Positions 1 to 9,938 of a DNA stretch of 64,000 nt are shown in pieces; positions within the stretch are counted from its first letter, which is position 1, and every line of letters begins with the position of its first letter. This stretch comes from Pseudomonas koreensis (lineage in GTDB: Bacteria > Pseudomonadota > Gammaproteobacteria > Pseudomonadales > Pseudomonadaceae). Location: positions 124,001-188,000 of the forward strand of contig NZ_JAOEJU010000005.1 in the NCBI RefSeq assembly GCF_025447595.1, given 5' to 3'. Below the pieces are notes generated by a model. The model ran no database searches and was not told the origin of the DNA. It saw nothing but the letters and a program-made list of their open reading frames with translations. A program made the position numbers and the translations under genes.

Positions 1-1244
1 TTGGCGAACTGGTTTCCTGGGAGGCCGGCAAGATTACTCAGGAAGGCCTCGGTGAAGTGCAGGAGATGATCGACATCTGCGACTTCGCCGTCGGTCTGTC
101 CCGCCAGTTGTACGGTTTGACCATCGCCTCCGAGCGTCCGGGCCACCACATGCGTGAAACCTGGCACCCGCTGGGCGTGGTCGGCGTGATCAGTGCATTC
201 AACTTCCCGGTCGCGGTGTGGGCGTGGAACACCACGCTGGCGCTGGTCTGCGGCAACCCGGTGGTGTGGAAGCCGTCGGAGAAAACCCCGCTGACCGCGT
301 TGGCCTGTCAGGCGCTGTTCGAACGCGTGCTGAAGAATTTCAGCGATGCCCCGGCGCACCTGAGCCAGGTGATCATCGGCGGTCGCGATGCCGGCGAAGC
401 GCTCGTGGATGACCCGCGTGTCGCGCTGATCAGCGCCACCGGCAGCACCCGCATGGGCCGCGAAGTGGCGCCGAAAGTCGCCGCACGCTTTGCCCGCAGC
501 ATTCTCGAACTGGGCGGCAACAACGCGATGATCCTCGGCCCGAGCGCCGATCTGGACATGGCCGTGCGCGCCATTCTGTTCAGCGCCGTCGGCACTGCCG
601 GCCAGCGTTGCACCACGTTGCGTCGACTGATCGCCCATGAATCGGTGAAAGAAGAAATCGTCACCCGCCTCAAAGCCGCGTACTCCAAGGTCCGTATCGG
701 TCACCCGCTGGAAGGCAACCTGATCGGCCCGCTGATCGACAAGCACAGCTTCGAAAACATGCAGGATGCACTGGAGCAGGCGTTGAGCGAGGGCGGCCGG
801 GTGTTCGGCGGCAAGCGCCAACTGGAAGATCAATTCCCGAATGCTTACTACGTGTCGCCGGCCATCGTTGAAATGCCGGAGCAGAGCGACGTGGTGTGCA
901 GCGAGACTTTCGCACCGATCCTGTACGTGGTTGGCTACAGCGATTTCGAAGAGGCGCTGCGCCTGAACAACGCCGTGCCGCAGGGCCTGTCGTCGTGCAT
1001 CTTCACCACCGATGTGCGCGAGGCCGAGAAATTCATGTCGGCGGTCGGCAGTGACTGCGGCATTGCCAACGTCAACATCGGCCCGAGCGGCGCGGAAATC
1101 GGCGGCGCGTTTGGCGGTGAAAAAGAAACGGGCGGCGGTCGTGAGTCGGGCTCGGATGCATGGCGCGCGTACATGCGCCGTCAGACCAACACCGTGAACT
1201 ACTCGCTGGAGTTGCCGCTGGCGCAGGGCATTACTTTCGACTGA
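1..1244 (+). CDS. amaB: Alpha-aminoadipic semialdehyde / piperidine-6-carboxylate dehydrogenase AmaB (5' end outside window)
   Basis: The reading frame is open from base 3, so the N-terminus lies left of the window and only the C-terminal ~413 residues are seen. It is an NAD(P)+-dependent aldehyde dehydrogenase of the ALDH7 (antiquitin) type. The general-base Glu lies in ELGGNN, the catalytic Cys (codon 609-611) in GQRCTTLRR, and the ALDH7-type tail FGGEKETGGGRESGSDAW is present. In Pseudomonas, AmaB oxidises piperideine-6-carboxylate / 2-aminoadipate semialdehyde to 2-aminoadipate in the pipecolate branch of lysine catabolism. The amaA-like gene directly downstream supports that role over other ALDH substrates. 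A REPIN separates the two genes. Confidence 0.88.
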   Translation, partial: GELVSWEAGKITQEGLGEVQEMIDICDFAVGLSRQLYGLTIASERPGHHMRETWHPLGVVGVISAFNFPVAVWAWNTTLALVCGNPVVWKPSEKTPLTALACQALFERVLKNFSDAPAHLSQVIIGGRDAGEALVDDPRVALISATGSTRMGREVAPKVAARFARSILELGGNNAMILGPSADLDMAVRAILFSAVGTAGQRCTTLRRLIAHESVKEEIVTRLKAAYSKVRIGHPLEGNLIGPLIDKHSFENMQDALEQALSEGGRVFGGKRQLEDQFPNAYYVSPAIVEMPEQSDVVCSETFAPILYVVGYSDFEEALRLNNAVPQGLSSCIFTTDVREAEKFMSAVGSDCGIANVNIGPSGAEIGGAFGGEKETGGGRESGSDAWRAYMRRQTNTVNYSLELPLAQGITFD

Positions 1245-1261
1245 CAGTTGGATATTCCCCC

Positions 1262-1365
1262 TGTGGGAGCGAGCTTGCTCGCGAATGCGGTGGTTCAGTC
1301 GACATCAAAGTTGGCTGAAACGCCGCTTTCGTTGGAGCGCCACCCGGAGCAGGCTCGCACCCACA
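1262..1365. repeat. REPIN (paired REP) between amaB and amaA
   Basis: A REP hairpin (GAGCGAGCTTGCTCGC core) at 1262-1285 is followed by a degenerate inverted partner (GAGCAGGCTCGC) at 1347-1365. The paired, inverted arrangement is typical of Pseudomonas REPINs. Confidence 0.8.
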
Positions 1366-1408
1366 TTGTTGAACTGTGTGTTTGTTAGGTTTCTGTTGGA
1401 GTCTGGCA

Positions 1409-2692
1409 ATGCCGTTACGCGAAGAATGTCTGTGGGAAAAACTCACGCCGCAACGACCGGATAACACGGCGCTCAGGGGCGAGGTCAAAGTCGATGTCTG
1501 CGTGATCGGCGCCGGGTTTACCGGGCTGTCGGCGGCGCTGCATCTGTTGGAAAAGGGCAAGAGCGTCTGCGTGCTCGAAGCCCATCGCGCCGGGCATGGC
1601 GGGTCCGGACGCAATGTCGGGTTGGTCAACGCCGGGATGTGGATCCCGCCGGACGAGATCGAGGCCGGTTTCGGCGAGGCGGTCGGCAGTCAGCTCAACC
1701 GCATGCTCGGTGCGGCGCCGGCGCTGGTGTTCAGCCTTGTGGATAAATACAACATCGATTGCCAGTTACGCCGCGAAGGCACCCTGCACATGGCGCACAA
1801 CGCCAAGGGTGAGGCGGATCTGCGCAGTCGCGAAGAACAGTGGAAACGCCGCGGGGCGCCGGTCGAACTGTTGACCGGCAAGGCCTGTGAACAGGCGACT
1901 GGCACGCAGAAGATTGCCGCCGCGTTGCTCGACCGGCGCGCAGGTACGCTCAATCCGATGGCTTATGTCACCGGGCTGGCCAATGCAGTGATCAGCCTTG
2001 GCGGGCGGATGTTCGATCACTCCCCGGTCGCGCGTCTTGAGCGCCAAGGGCAGAAATGGTCGGTGCAGACCGAGCAGGGTTCGGTGCTCGCCGAACAAGT
2101 GGTGATCGCCTCCAACGCCTACACCGAAGGCGACTGGACCGAACTCAAGCGCAACTTCTTCCCCGGTTACTACTATCAGGTCGCTTCGGTGCCGCTCACC
2201 GAAGATGCCGCCCATGAAATTCTTCCGGGGGGGCAGGGCTCGTGGGATACCCGTCAGGTGCTGAGCAGCATCCGCCGCGACAAGGACGGACGTCTGCTGC
2301 TGGGCAGCCTCGGCAACGGCAATCAGAAACCGACCTGGTTCCTCAAAGCCTGGGCCGACCGGGTACAGCAGCATTACTTTCCCAACCTCAAACCCGTGGA
2401 GTGGGAATGCACCTGGACCGGGCGCATCGCCTTCACTCCCGATCACCTGATGCGCCTGTTCGAGCCAGCACCGGGACTGGTGGCCGTCACCGGTTACAAC
2501 GGTCGTGGAGTGACCACCGGCACCGTGGTCGGCAAGGCCTTCGCCGATTACCTGTGTAACGGAAATCCTCAGGCGTTGCCGATTCCCTTCGCACCGATGC
2601 AGCCCCTGGCGGGTGTGGGCTTGCGCAGTTGTCTGTACGAGGCCGGGTTCTCGCTGTATCACGCGGGCCAGTGCCTGCGGATCGTCATTTGA
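1409..2692 (+). CDS. amaA: L-pipecolate oxidase AmaA (FAD-dependent oxidoreductase, DAO family)
   Basis: 427 residues. The start is the ATG at 1409, preceded by GTTGGAG; an upstream in-frame start at 1376 lacks a ribosome site. The dinucleotide-binding fold begins at residues 34-39 (GAGFTG, in VIGAGFTGLSAALHLLEKG), followed by the SGRNVGLVNAG segment common in DadA/DAO-type FAD enzymes. The C-terminal VTGYNGRGVTTGT matches the FAD-contacting end of the family. AmaA oxidises L-pipecolate to piperideine-6-carboxylate, which AmaB (immediately upstream) then oxidises. The amaA-amaB pair and the length agree with the P. putida enzymes. Identity as pipecolate oxidase rather than another amine oxidase rests mainly on this pairing. 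Confidence 0.85.
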   Translation: MPLREECLWEKLTPQRPDNTALRGEVKVDVCVIGAGFTGLSAALHLLEKGKSVCVLEAHRAGHGGSGRNVGLVNAGMWIPPDEIEAGFGEAVGSQLNRMLGAAPALVFSLVDKYNIDCQLRREGTLHMAHNAKGEADLRSREEQWKRRGAPVELLTGKACEQATGTQKIAAALLDRRAGTLNPMAYVTGLANAVISLGGRMFDHSPVARLERQGQKWSVQTEQGSVLAEQVVIASNAYTEGDWTELKRNFFPGYYYQVASVPLTEDAAHEILPGGQGSWDTRQVLSSIRRDKDGRLLLGSLGNGNQKPTWFLKAWADRVQQHYFPNLKPVEWECTWTGRIAFTPDHLMRLFEPAPGLVAVTGYNGRGVTTGTVVGKAFADYLCNGNPQALPIPFAPMQPLAGVGLRSCLYEAGFSLYHAGQCLRIVI

Positions 2693-2748
2693 GTGTTGAA
2701 ATATGTTGCCGGAAGCGGCGCTTTTCGATGTAGCGACTAGCCTGTAAT

Positions 2749-2774
2749 GGTGCGGGTTGTAGCAGTCCCGCACC
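2749..2774 (+). terminator. Hairpin downstream of amaA
   Basis: GGTGCGGG (2749-2756) and CCCGCACC (2767-2774) form a perfect 8-bp stem with a 10-nt loop, 57 nt after the amaA stop. There is no T-run, so an intrinsic terminator is possible but unproven. Confidence 0.4.
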
Positions 2775-2812
2775 AGCAGTGTGCAGTTCGGTGACGCGGG
2801 CTGTTACAGGCT

Positions 2813-2912
2813 GGTTGCACGTCGTTTGGCGCCGCGGTTGCAATGATGGCGCGTGCGGGTTGCGCCTGAAAAAATAATTGGTTTCACCTTCCGCGGTTTA
2901 GACGGTTGCACG
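2813..2912 (+). repeat. Array of GGTTGCACG-like direct repeats upstream of the liv promoter
   Basis: Copies start at 2813 (GGTTGCACG), 2836 (GGTTGCAAT), 2858 (GGTTGCGCC), 2880 (GGTTTCACC, degenerate) and 2904 (GGTTGCACG). The steps are 23, 22, 22 and 24 bp, about two helical turns. The array lies 72-171 bp upstream of the sigma-54 -24 element, where an enhancer-binding protein would bind. The binding protein is unknown, and the sites do not look like the NtrC dyad. Confidence 0.5.
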
Positions 2913-2983
2913 CCCAATGAAAATGGGAACGAAACAGTCGAAATAACAAGAAAGCAGCGACTTTTTGAAGAATAAAAAACCGA

Positions 2984-2999
2984 TGGCACGGCCCTTGCT
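2984..2999 (+). promoter_or_regulatory. Sigma-54 (RpoN) promoter of the liv ABC operon
   Basis: TGGCACGGCCCTTGCT matches the -24/-12 consensus TGGCACG-N4-TTGCW with the invariant GG and GC at correct spacing. It lies 58 nt upstream of the livK ATG. This implies RpoN-dependent, probably nitrogen- or amino-acid-responsive, expression. Confidence 0.85.
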
Positions 3000-3056
3000 C
3001 TGAGCATTCAAGTGAAGTCGCAGTGCCAACTAAAAAAAACCTTGGAGCACCACCTC

Positions 3057-4190
3057 ATGTCCCAGACGTTTTACAAGAAAGGCTTTCTGGCCCTCGCAGT
3101 GGCTACTGCGCTGGGTGTTTCTGCGTTTGCACAAGCTGATGTGAAAATCGGTGTGGCGGGTCCGATGACGGGCGCCAACGCGGCATTTGGCGAGCAGTAC
3201 ATGAAAGGGGCACAAGCGGCGGCCGACGCGGTCAACGCGGCTGGCGGCGTAAACGGGGAGAAGATCGTCCTGGTCAAGGGCGACGACGCTTGCGAACCGA
3301 AACAGGCGGTGACGGTCGCCAAGGACCTCACCAACCAGAAAGTCGCCGGTGTGGTCGGTCACTTCTGCTCGTCTTCCACCATTCCCGCGTCCGAGATCTA
3401 CGACGAAGCCGGCATCATCGCGATCACCCCGGGTTCCACCAACCCGCAAGTGACCGAGCGCGGCCTGAGCGCCATGTTCCGTATGTGCGGCCGTGACGAC
3501 CAGCAAGGCATCGTTGCCGGCGATTACATCGTCGACGTGCTCAAGGGCAAGAAAGTCGCCGTGCTGCACGACAAGGACACCTACGGTCAGGGCCTGGCCG
3601 ATGCGACCAAGGCTCAGCTGGAAAAACGCGGCGTGAAGCCGGTGCTGTACGAAGGCCTGACCCGTGGCGAGAAAGACTTCAGCGCCGTGGTTACCAAGAT
3701 CCGTGCGGCCGGTGCCGACGTGGTCTACTTCGGCGGCCTGCACCCGGAAGCCGGTCCACTGGTCAAGCAACTGCGTACCGAAGGCCTGAAGGACGTGAAG
3801 TTCATGTCTGACGACGGCATCGTGACCGACGAACTGGTGACTACCGCTGGTGGCCCGCAATACGTCGACGGCGTGCTGATGACCTTCGGCGCCGACCCGC
3901 GTCTGCTGCCGGAAAGCAAGACTGTCGTGGATGCCTTCCGCAAGGCAGGCACCGAGCCTGAGGGCTACACCCTGTACGCCTACGCCTCTATTCAGGCGCT
4001 GGCTGCCGGCTTCAACGGCGCCAAGTCCAACAAGGGCGAAGACGCTGCCAAATGGCTGAAAGCCAACCCTGTGAAAACCGTGATGGGCGAGAAGACCTGG
4101 GACGCCAAGGGCGACCTGAAAGTCTCCGACTACGTGGTTTACCAGTGGGACAAGGACGGCAAATATCACCAGCTGGAAAAACAGAAGTAA
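3057..4190 (+). CDS. livK: Branched-chain amino acid ABC transporter, periplasmic substrate-binding protein
   Basis: 377 residues. ATG at 3057 is preceded by TTGGAG; the longer frame from 3012 would bury the signal peptide. A Sec signal peptide (KK followed by a hydrophobic segment, cleavage after AQA at residue 27) leads into a type I periplasmic-binding fold. DVKIGVAGPMTG, GDDACEPKQAV and VGHFCSSSTIPAS are hallmarks of LivK/BraC proteins, where the SSS loop and the Cys pair contact and frame the amino-acid ligand. It is the first gene of livKHMGF. Known BraC (PA1074) differs in many positions, so this is a paralogous system, probably the PA4913 type. Exact ligand range is not readable; leucine, isoleucine, valine or a related amino acid is likely. 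Confidence 0.88.
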   Translation: MSQTFYKKGFLALAVATALGVSAFAQADVKIGVAGPMTGANAAFGEQYMKGAQAAADAVNAAGGVNGEKIVLVKGDDACEPKQAVTVAKDLTNQKVAGVVGHFCSSSTIPASEIYDEAGIIAITPGSTNPQVTERGLSAMFRMCGRDDQQGIVAGDYIVDVLKGKKVAVLHDKDTYGQGLADATKAQLEKRGVKPVLYEGLTRGEKDFSAVVTKIRAAGADVVYFGGLHPEAGPLVKQLRTEGLKDVKFMSDDGIVTDELVTTAGGPQYVDGVLMTFGADPRLLPESKTVVDAFRKAGTEPEGYTLYAYASIQALAAGFNGAKSNKGEDAAKWLKANPVKTVMGEKTWDAKGDLKVSDYVVYQWDKDGKYHQLEKQK

Positions 4191-4224
4191 GGGCTGACGC
4201 GATCAGTTGATCCCACTCATCCCA

Positions 4225-4314
4225 TGTGGGAGCGAGCTTGCTCGCGAAGACGGAATCACAGGCAACATCCTTGTTGAATGTTTAACCGCTTTCGCGAGCA
4301 AGCTCGCTCCCACA
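4225..4314. repeat. REPIN between livK and livH
   Basis: Two inverted REP hairpins lie at 4225-4248 and 4291-4314, inside the liv operon between the binding-protein gene and the membrane genes. This is a common position for a stability or processing element that leaves the binding protein in excess. Confidence 0.85.
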
Positions 4315-4432
4315 GGATCCTGTGGTAATCGAGCTGAATGCGCTCTGACATTGCTCCGACGTAAATCTGTATTTTTCCTAGAAGAACCGCACGCCTCAGG
4401 GTGTGCAGGTTCTCACTGCGTGAGATTGCGTT

Positions 4433-5347
<915 letters not shown>

Positions 5348-5350
5348 GCG

Positions 5351-6652
5351 ATGTCTTCAACCACTACAAAATCCATCGATGTCAAAAAAAGCCTGGTTGA
5401 GGCGATTCTCGCCGGTCTGATCGCCCTGATCGTGTTTGGGCCGATTGTCGGCGTGGTACTCGACGGCTACAGCTTCAACCTCGAGCCGACCCGCGTGGCG
5501 TGGATCATTGCCATCGTCATGGCCGGCCGGTTGGCTCTCAGCCTGTTCCTGCAAACGCCCAAGGGCCTGCGCATCCTCGAAGGATTCGAGAGCACCGGTT
5601 CCGGCGTGCATGTGTTGCCCGCCGATCACAAATCCCGCCTGCGCTGGATCATCCCGCTGCTGATCGTGCTGGCCGTGGCCGTGCCGTTCGTGTCCAACTC
5701 CTACCTGCTGGGCGTGGTCATCCTCGGACTGATCTACGTGCTGCTGGGGCTGGGCCTGAACATTGTGGTCGGTCTGGCCGGCCTGCTCGACCTGGGTTAC
5801 GTGGCGTTCTACGCCATCGGTGCCTACGGTCTGGCGCTCGGTTATCAGTACCTCGGGCTGGGCTTCTGGACGGTGCTGCCGCTGGCGGCGATCACCGCTG
5901 GCCTTGCCGGTTGCATCCTCGGTTTCCCGGTGCTGCGCCTGCACGGCGACTACCTGGCGATCGTGACCCTGGGCTTCGGTGAAATCATTCGTCTGGTGCT
6001 CAACAACTGGCTGTCCCTGACCGGCGGCCCGAACGGTATGCCGGCGCCATTGCCGACCTTCTTCGGTCTGGAATTCGGCAAGCGGGCGAAGGATGGCGGG
6101 GTGCCGTTCCACGAGTTCTTCGGCATCGCCTACAACCCGGACGTGAAGTACTACTTCATCTATGCGGTGCTGTTCCTGGTGGTGCTGGCCGTGCTGTACA
6201 TCAAACACCGTCTGGTGAAGATGCCGGTCGGTCGCGCCTGGGAAGCGCTGCGTGAAGACGAGATCGCCTGCCGCTCGATGGGCCTCAACCACGTGCTGGT
6301 CAAGCTCTCGGCGTTCACTATCGGTGCCTCCACGGCGGGTCTGGCGGGTGTGTTCTTCGCCACTTACCAAGGCTTCGTCAACCCGACCTCGTTCACCTTC
6401 TTCGAATCGGCACTGATCCTCGCCATCGTCGTGCTCGGCGGCATGGGCTCGACCATCGGTGTGGTGATCGCAGCGTTCGTGCTGACCGTCGCCCCGGAAC
6501 TGCTGCGCGGCTTCGCCGAATACCGCGTGCTGCTGTTCGGGATCCTGATGGTGTTGATGATGATCTGGCGACCTCGCGGGCTGATCCGCATCAGCCGTAC
6601 CGGGGTCACTCCACGCAAAGGTGCCATTCACTATGAGAGGACTGCGCCATGA
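5351..6652 (+). CDS. livM: Branched-chain amino acid ABC transporter permease LivM
   Basis: 433 residues. The N-terminal ~90 residues contain two extra hydrophobic segments ahead of the conserved core, as in other LivM/BraE proteins. The core carries GLGLNIVVGLAGLLDLGYVAFYAIGAY-type sequence, LRLHGDYLAIVTLGFGEIIR, the cytoplasmic WEALREDEIACRSMG loop that docks the ATPases, and VVLGGMGSTIGVVIAA. It starts 3 bp after livH and its stop overlaps the livG start by 4 nt (ATGA), indicating translational coupling. Confidence 0.9.
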   Translation: MSSTTTKSIDVKKSLVEAILAGLIALIVFGPIVGVVLDGYSFNLEPTRVAWIIAIVMAGRLALSLFLQTPKGLRILEGFESTGSGVHVLPADHKSRLRWIIPLLIVLAVAVPFVSNSYLLGVVILGLIYVLLGLGLNIVVGLAGLLDLGYVAFYAIGAYGLALGYQYLGLGFWTVLPLAAITAGLAGCILGFPVLRLHGDYLAIVTLGFGEIIRLVLNNWLSLTGGPNGMPAPLPTFFGLEFGKRAKDGGVPFHEFFGIAYNPDVKYYFIYAVLFLVVLAVLYIKHRLVKMPVGRAWEALREDEIACRSMGLNHVLVKLSAFTIGASTAGLAGVFFATYQGFVNPTSFTFFESALILAIVVLGGMGSTIGVVIAAFVLTVAPELLRGFAEYRVLLFGILMVLMMIWRPRGLIRISRTGVTPRKGAIHYERTAP

Positions 6653-7521
6653 GTGAAGTCGTACTCTCTGTTGAAAAACTGATGATGCATTTCGGTGGCA
6701 TCAAAGCCTTGAGCGATGTCAGCCTGAAGGTCAAACGCAACTCGATCTTCGCCCTGATCGGTCCCAACGGCGCCGGAAAGACCACGGTGTTCAACTGCCT
6801 GACCGGGTTCTATAAGGCCTCCGGCGGCAAGATCGAACTCAACGTGCGCGGCCAGCAGACCAACGTCATCCAGCTGCTGGGCGAGTCGTTCAAGCCGACC
6901 GACTTCGTCTCGCCGAAAAACTTTGCCAGTCGCCTGTACTACAAGATGTTCGGCGGCACCCATCTGGTGAACCGCGCGGGCCTGGCCCGGACGTTCCAGA
7001 ACATTCGTCTGTTCAAGGAAATGTCGGTGCTGGAAAACCTGCTGGTGGCCCAGCACATGTGGGTCAACCGCAACATGCTGGCCGGCATCCTCAACACCAA
7101 GGGTTACCGCAAGGCCGAAAGCGACGCGCTGGACTGCGCGTTCTACTGGCTGGAAGTGGTGGATCTGGTGGACTGCGCCAACCGTCTGGCCGGTGAACTG
7201 TCCTACGGTCAGCAACGCCGTCTGGAAATCGCCCGGGCCATGTGCACGCGGCCGCAGATCATCTGCCTCGACGAACCGGCCGCGGGCCTCAACCCTCAGG
7301 AAACCGAAGCGCTGAGCGCGATGATCCGGCTGCTGCGCGACGAGCACGATCTGACCGTGGTGCTGATCGAACACGACATGGGCATGGTAATGAGCATTTC
7401 CGATCACATCGTGGTGCTGGACCACGGCATCGTCATCGCCGAGGGCGGGCCGGATGCCATTCGTAACGATCCGAAAGTGATCGCTGCCTACCTGGGCGCC
7501 GACGAAGAGGAAGTCGTATGA
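6649..7521 (+). CDS. livG: Branched-chain amino acid ABC transporter ATP-binding protein LivG
   Basis: 290 residues. Walker A is GPNGAGKT (residues 38-45), the signature is LSYGQQRRLEIARA, Walker B is IICLDEPAAGL, and the switch His is in VVLIEHDMGMVM. A ~35-residue insertion after the Q-loop region (around FGGTHLVNRAGLARTFQNIRL) is normal for LivG relative to LivF. Overlaps livM and livF by 4 nt each. Works as a heterodimer with LivF. Confidence 0.92.
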   Translation: MSEVVLSVEKLMMHFGGIKALSDVSLKVKRNSIFALIGPNGAGKTTVFNCLTGFYKASGGKIELNVRGQQTNVIQLLGESFKPTDFVSPKNFASRLYYKMFGGTHLVNRAGLARTFQNIRLFKEMSVLENLLVAQHMWVNRNMLAGILNTKGYRKAESDALDCAFYWLEVVDLVDCANRLAGELSYGQQRRLEIARAMCTRPQIICLDEPAAGLNPQETEALSAMIRLLRDEHDLTVVLIEHDMGMVMSISDHIVVLDHGIVIAEGGPDAIRNDPKVIAAYLGADEEEVV

Positions 7522-8234
7522 CGCAACCCATCCTCGAACTCAAGGAACTGGACGTGTTCTACGGCCCGATCCAGGCCCTCAAAGGCGTTTCGCTGCAGAT
7601 CAACGAAGGAGAAACCGTCAGCCTGATCGGCTCCAACGGTGCTGGCAAATCCACGCTGTTGATGTCGATCTTCGGCCAGCCACGGGCGGCGGGAGGGCAG
7701 ATCCTCTATCAGGGCGTGGACATTACCCACAAGTCATCGCACTACATCGCCTCCAACGGTATCGCGCAATCGCCGGAAGGGCGGCGGGTGTTCCCCGACA
7801 TGACCGTCGAGGAAAACCTGCTGATGGGTACCATTCCGATCGGCGACAAGTACGCCAAGGAAGACATGCAGCGCATGTTCGAGCTGTTCCCTCGGCTCGA
7901 AGAGCGCCGGACTCAACGTGCGATGACCATGTCCGGCGGCGAGCAGCAGATGCTCGCCATCGCCCGGGCGCTGATGAGCCGGCCCAAGCTGTTGCTGCTG
8001 GACGAACCGAGCCTGGGCCTGGCGCCGATCGTGGTGAAACAGATCTTCGCCACCCTGCGGGAACTGGCGAAAACCGGCATGACCATCTTCCTCGTCGAGC
8101 AGAACGCCAACCATGCGTTGAAACTGTCCGACCGGGCGTACGTGATGGTCAACGGCGAGATCCGCCTGACGGGCACCGGCAAGGAACTGCTGGTTAACGA
8201 GGAGGTGCGTAACGCTTACCTCGGCGGTCACTGA
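7518..8234 (+). CDS. livF: Branched-chain amino acid ABC transporter ATP-binding protein LivF
   Basis: 238 residues. Walker A GSNGAGKS at residues 38-45, signature MSGGEQQMLAIARAL, Walker B LLLLDEPSLGLAP, and the switch His is replaced by the VEQNAN segment usual for LivF. It is the last gene of the operon: an intrinsic terminator follows 18 bp after the stop, fixing the transcription unit as livKHMGF. Confidence 0.92.
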   Translation: MTQPILELKELDVFYGPIQALKGVSLQINEGETVSLIGSNGAGKSTLLMSIFGQPRAAGGQILYQGVDITHKSSHYIASNGIAQSPEGRRVFPDMTVEENLLMGTIPIGDKYAKEDMQRMFELFPRLEERRTQRAMTMSGGEQQMLAIARALMSRPKLLLLDEPSLGLAPIVVKQIFATLRELAKTGMTIFLVEQNANHALKLSDRAYVMVNGEIRLTGTGKELLVNEEVRNAYLGGH

Positions 8235-8252
8235 TCGGTTGAAGTTGTCCAC

Positions 8253-8284
8253 AAGCCCCGATGCGTGAGTGTCGGGGCTTTTTT
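8253..8284 (+). terminator. Rho-independent terminator of the liv operon
   Basis: AAGCCCCGA (8253-8261) pairs with TCGGGGCTT (8272-8280), followed by TTTT. It lies directly after livF. Confidence 0.9.
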
Positions 8285-8324
8285 GCGTCTGCTTGTTCGC
8301 TGAAAACAAGGACTTTCGGGAAAT

Positions 8325-8811
8325 TGTGGAAAACAAAATCGCCAACCTGCCAAAGCGCGACATAAAGCCGCTGCAAATGGCTGTTTTTCCACAGTTTTGA
8401 CTTGTCCCCGTTTGCTGTGGAGCTGGCTGTGAATAACGTGGGTGTAGCTGGCTGAAGGCCTTTGAATTCGTGGCTTGTAGCGCTGTGGTTGTTTTTTGAA
8501 CAGCGTGTTTTTGCTGAGGGTCAGGCCTGTTTGTCAACCTTTTTATGGGGGGGCAAAACAGCGCGGATGACTGTGGTCAATCCTGTGGATAAGTCTGTGA
8601 TTAAACTCTGGAAAGACTCGGCTAAGGGCCGTAATTGCTGGCCTCGCGCAATCACGCACATGACCGGCCGGTCGTGCAAAATGCCCTGCCCGGCACAACT
8701 GGTTGATCAGGGTCAAGCAAAAAACTTTCCAGATCGCCCGCAAAGCCTTGTGTGGCGCGGCTTTGCGCTTTTCCACTTGCCCCCGGAAACTGTGGAAGGG
8801 CTTGTGGATAA
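8325..8811. promoter_or_regulatory. Cluster of DnaA-box consensus sites in a gene-free region
   Basis: The 8235-8973 interval has no credible gene. Five 9-mers fit the DnaA box TTWTNCACA: 8325-8333 (minus, TTTTCCACA), 8385-8393 (plus, TTTTCCACA), 8428-8436 (minus, TTATTCACA), 8584-8592 (minus, TTATCCACA) and 8803-8811 (minus, TTATCCACA). One-mismatch relatives occur at 8245-8253 and 8596-8604. No dnaA, dnaN or rpmH gene is nearby, so this is not the usual Pseudomonas oriC neighbourhood. It could be a DnaA titration or regulatory locus. Function is inferred only from the sites. Confidence 0.45.
8739..8772 (+). terminator. Terminator-like hairpin inside the gene-free region
   Basis: CGCAAAGCC (8739-8747) and GGCTTTGCG (8759-8767) form a 9-bp stem followed by CTTTT. 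No open frame ends just upstream, so it may end a non-coding transcript or serve another role. Confidence 0.45.
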
Positions 8812-8874
8812 CGTGCGTGCACATGGCTACAGGCCACGGCGTGTCTGGTGTAGCGGCCATTGATCAATTAATGA

Positions 8875-9738
<864 letters not shown>

Positions 9739-9757
9739 CACCGCGTAACGGCTAATC

Positions 9758-9842
9758 GCTGGCAAGCCAGCTCCCACAAGATTATCGGTGTACCCAAGCC
9801 CTGGGATCGCCTTGAAACCTGTGGGAGCGGGCTTGCCCGCGA
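9758..9842. repeat. REPIN between SDR and CDF transporter genes
   Basis: Inverted REP units of a different subtype (GCTGGCAAGCCAGC at the left, GAGCGGGCTTGCCCGC at the right) lie at 9758-9778 and 9820-9842. Confidence 0.8.
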
Positions 9843-9938
9843 TGGGGCCGGAACAGGCAAAATCCCCGCATGGGGTAGACTCCTCACTCAACAACCCCGC
9901 CGCACCCAGCGGTTTTCAAGGTTTTTCGAGGAGTCAAA

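Noticed and set aside
8325..8811. Chromosomal replication origin oriC
   Set aside because: DnaA boxes are present but no dnaA, dnaN, rpmH or gidA gene and no AT-rich 13-mer array is seen; only a DnaA-binding locus is supportable.
8462..8863. A 133-codon frame in the gene-free interval (and a 105-codon frame on the other strand)
   Set aside because: No ribosome site, atypical composition, and it spans DnaA boxes and the hairpin; no recognisable protein.
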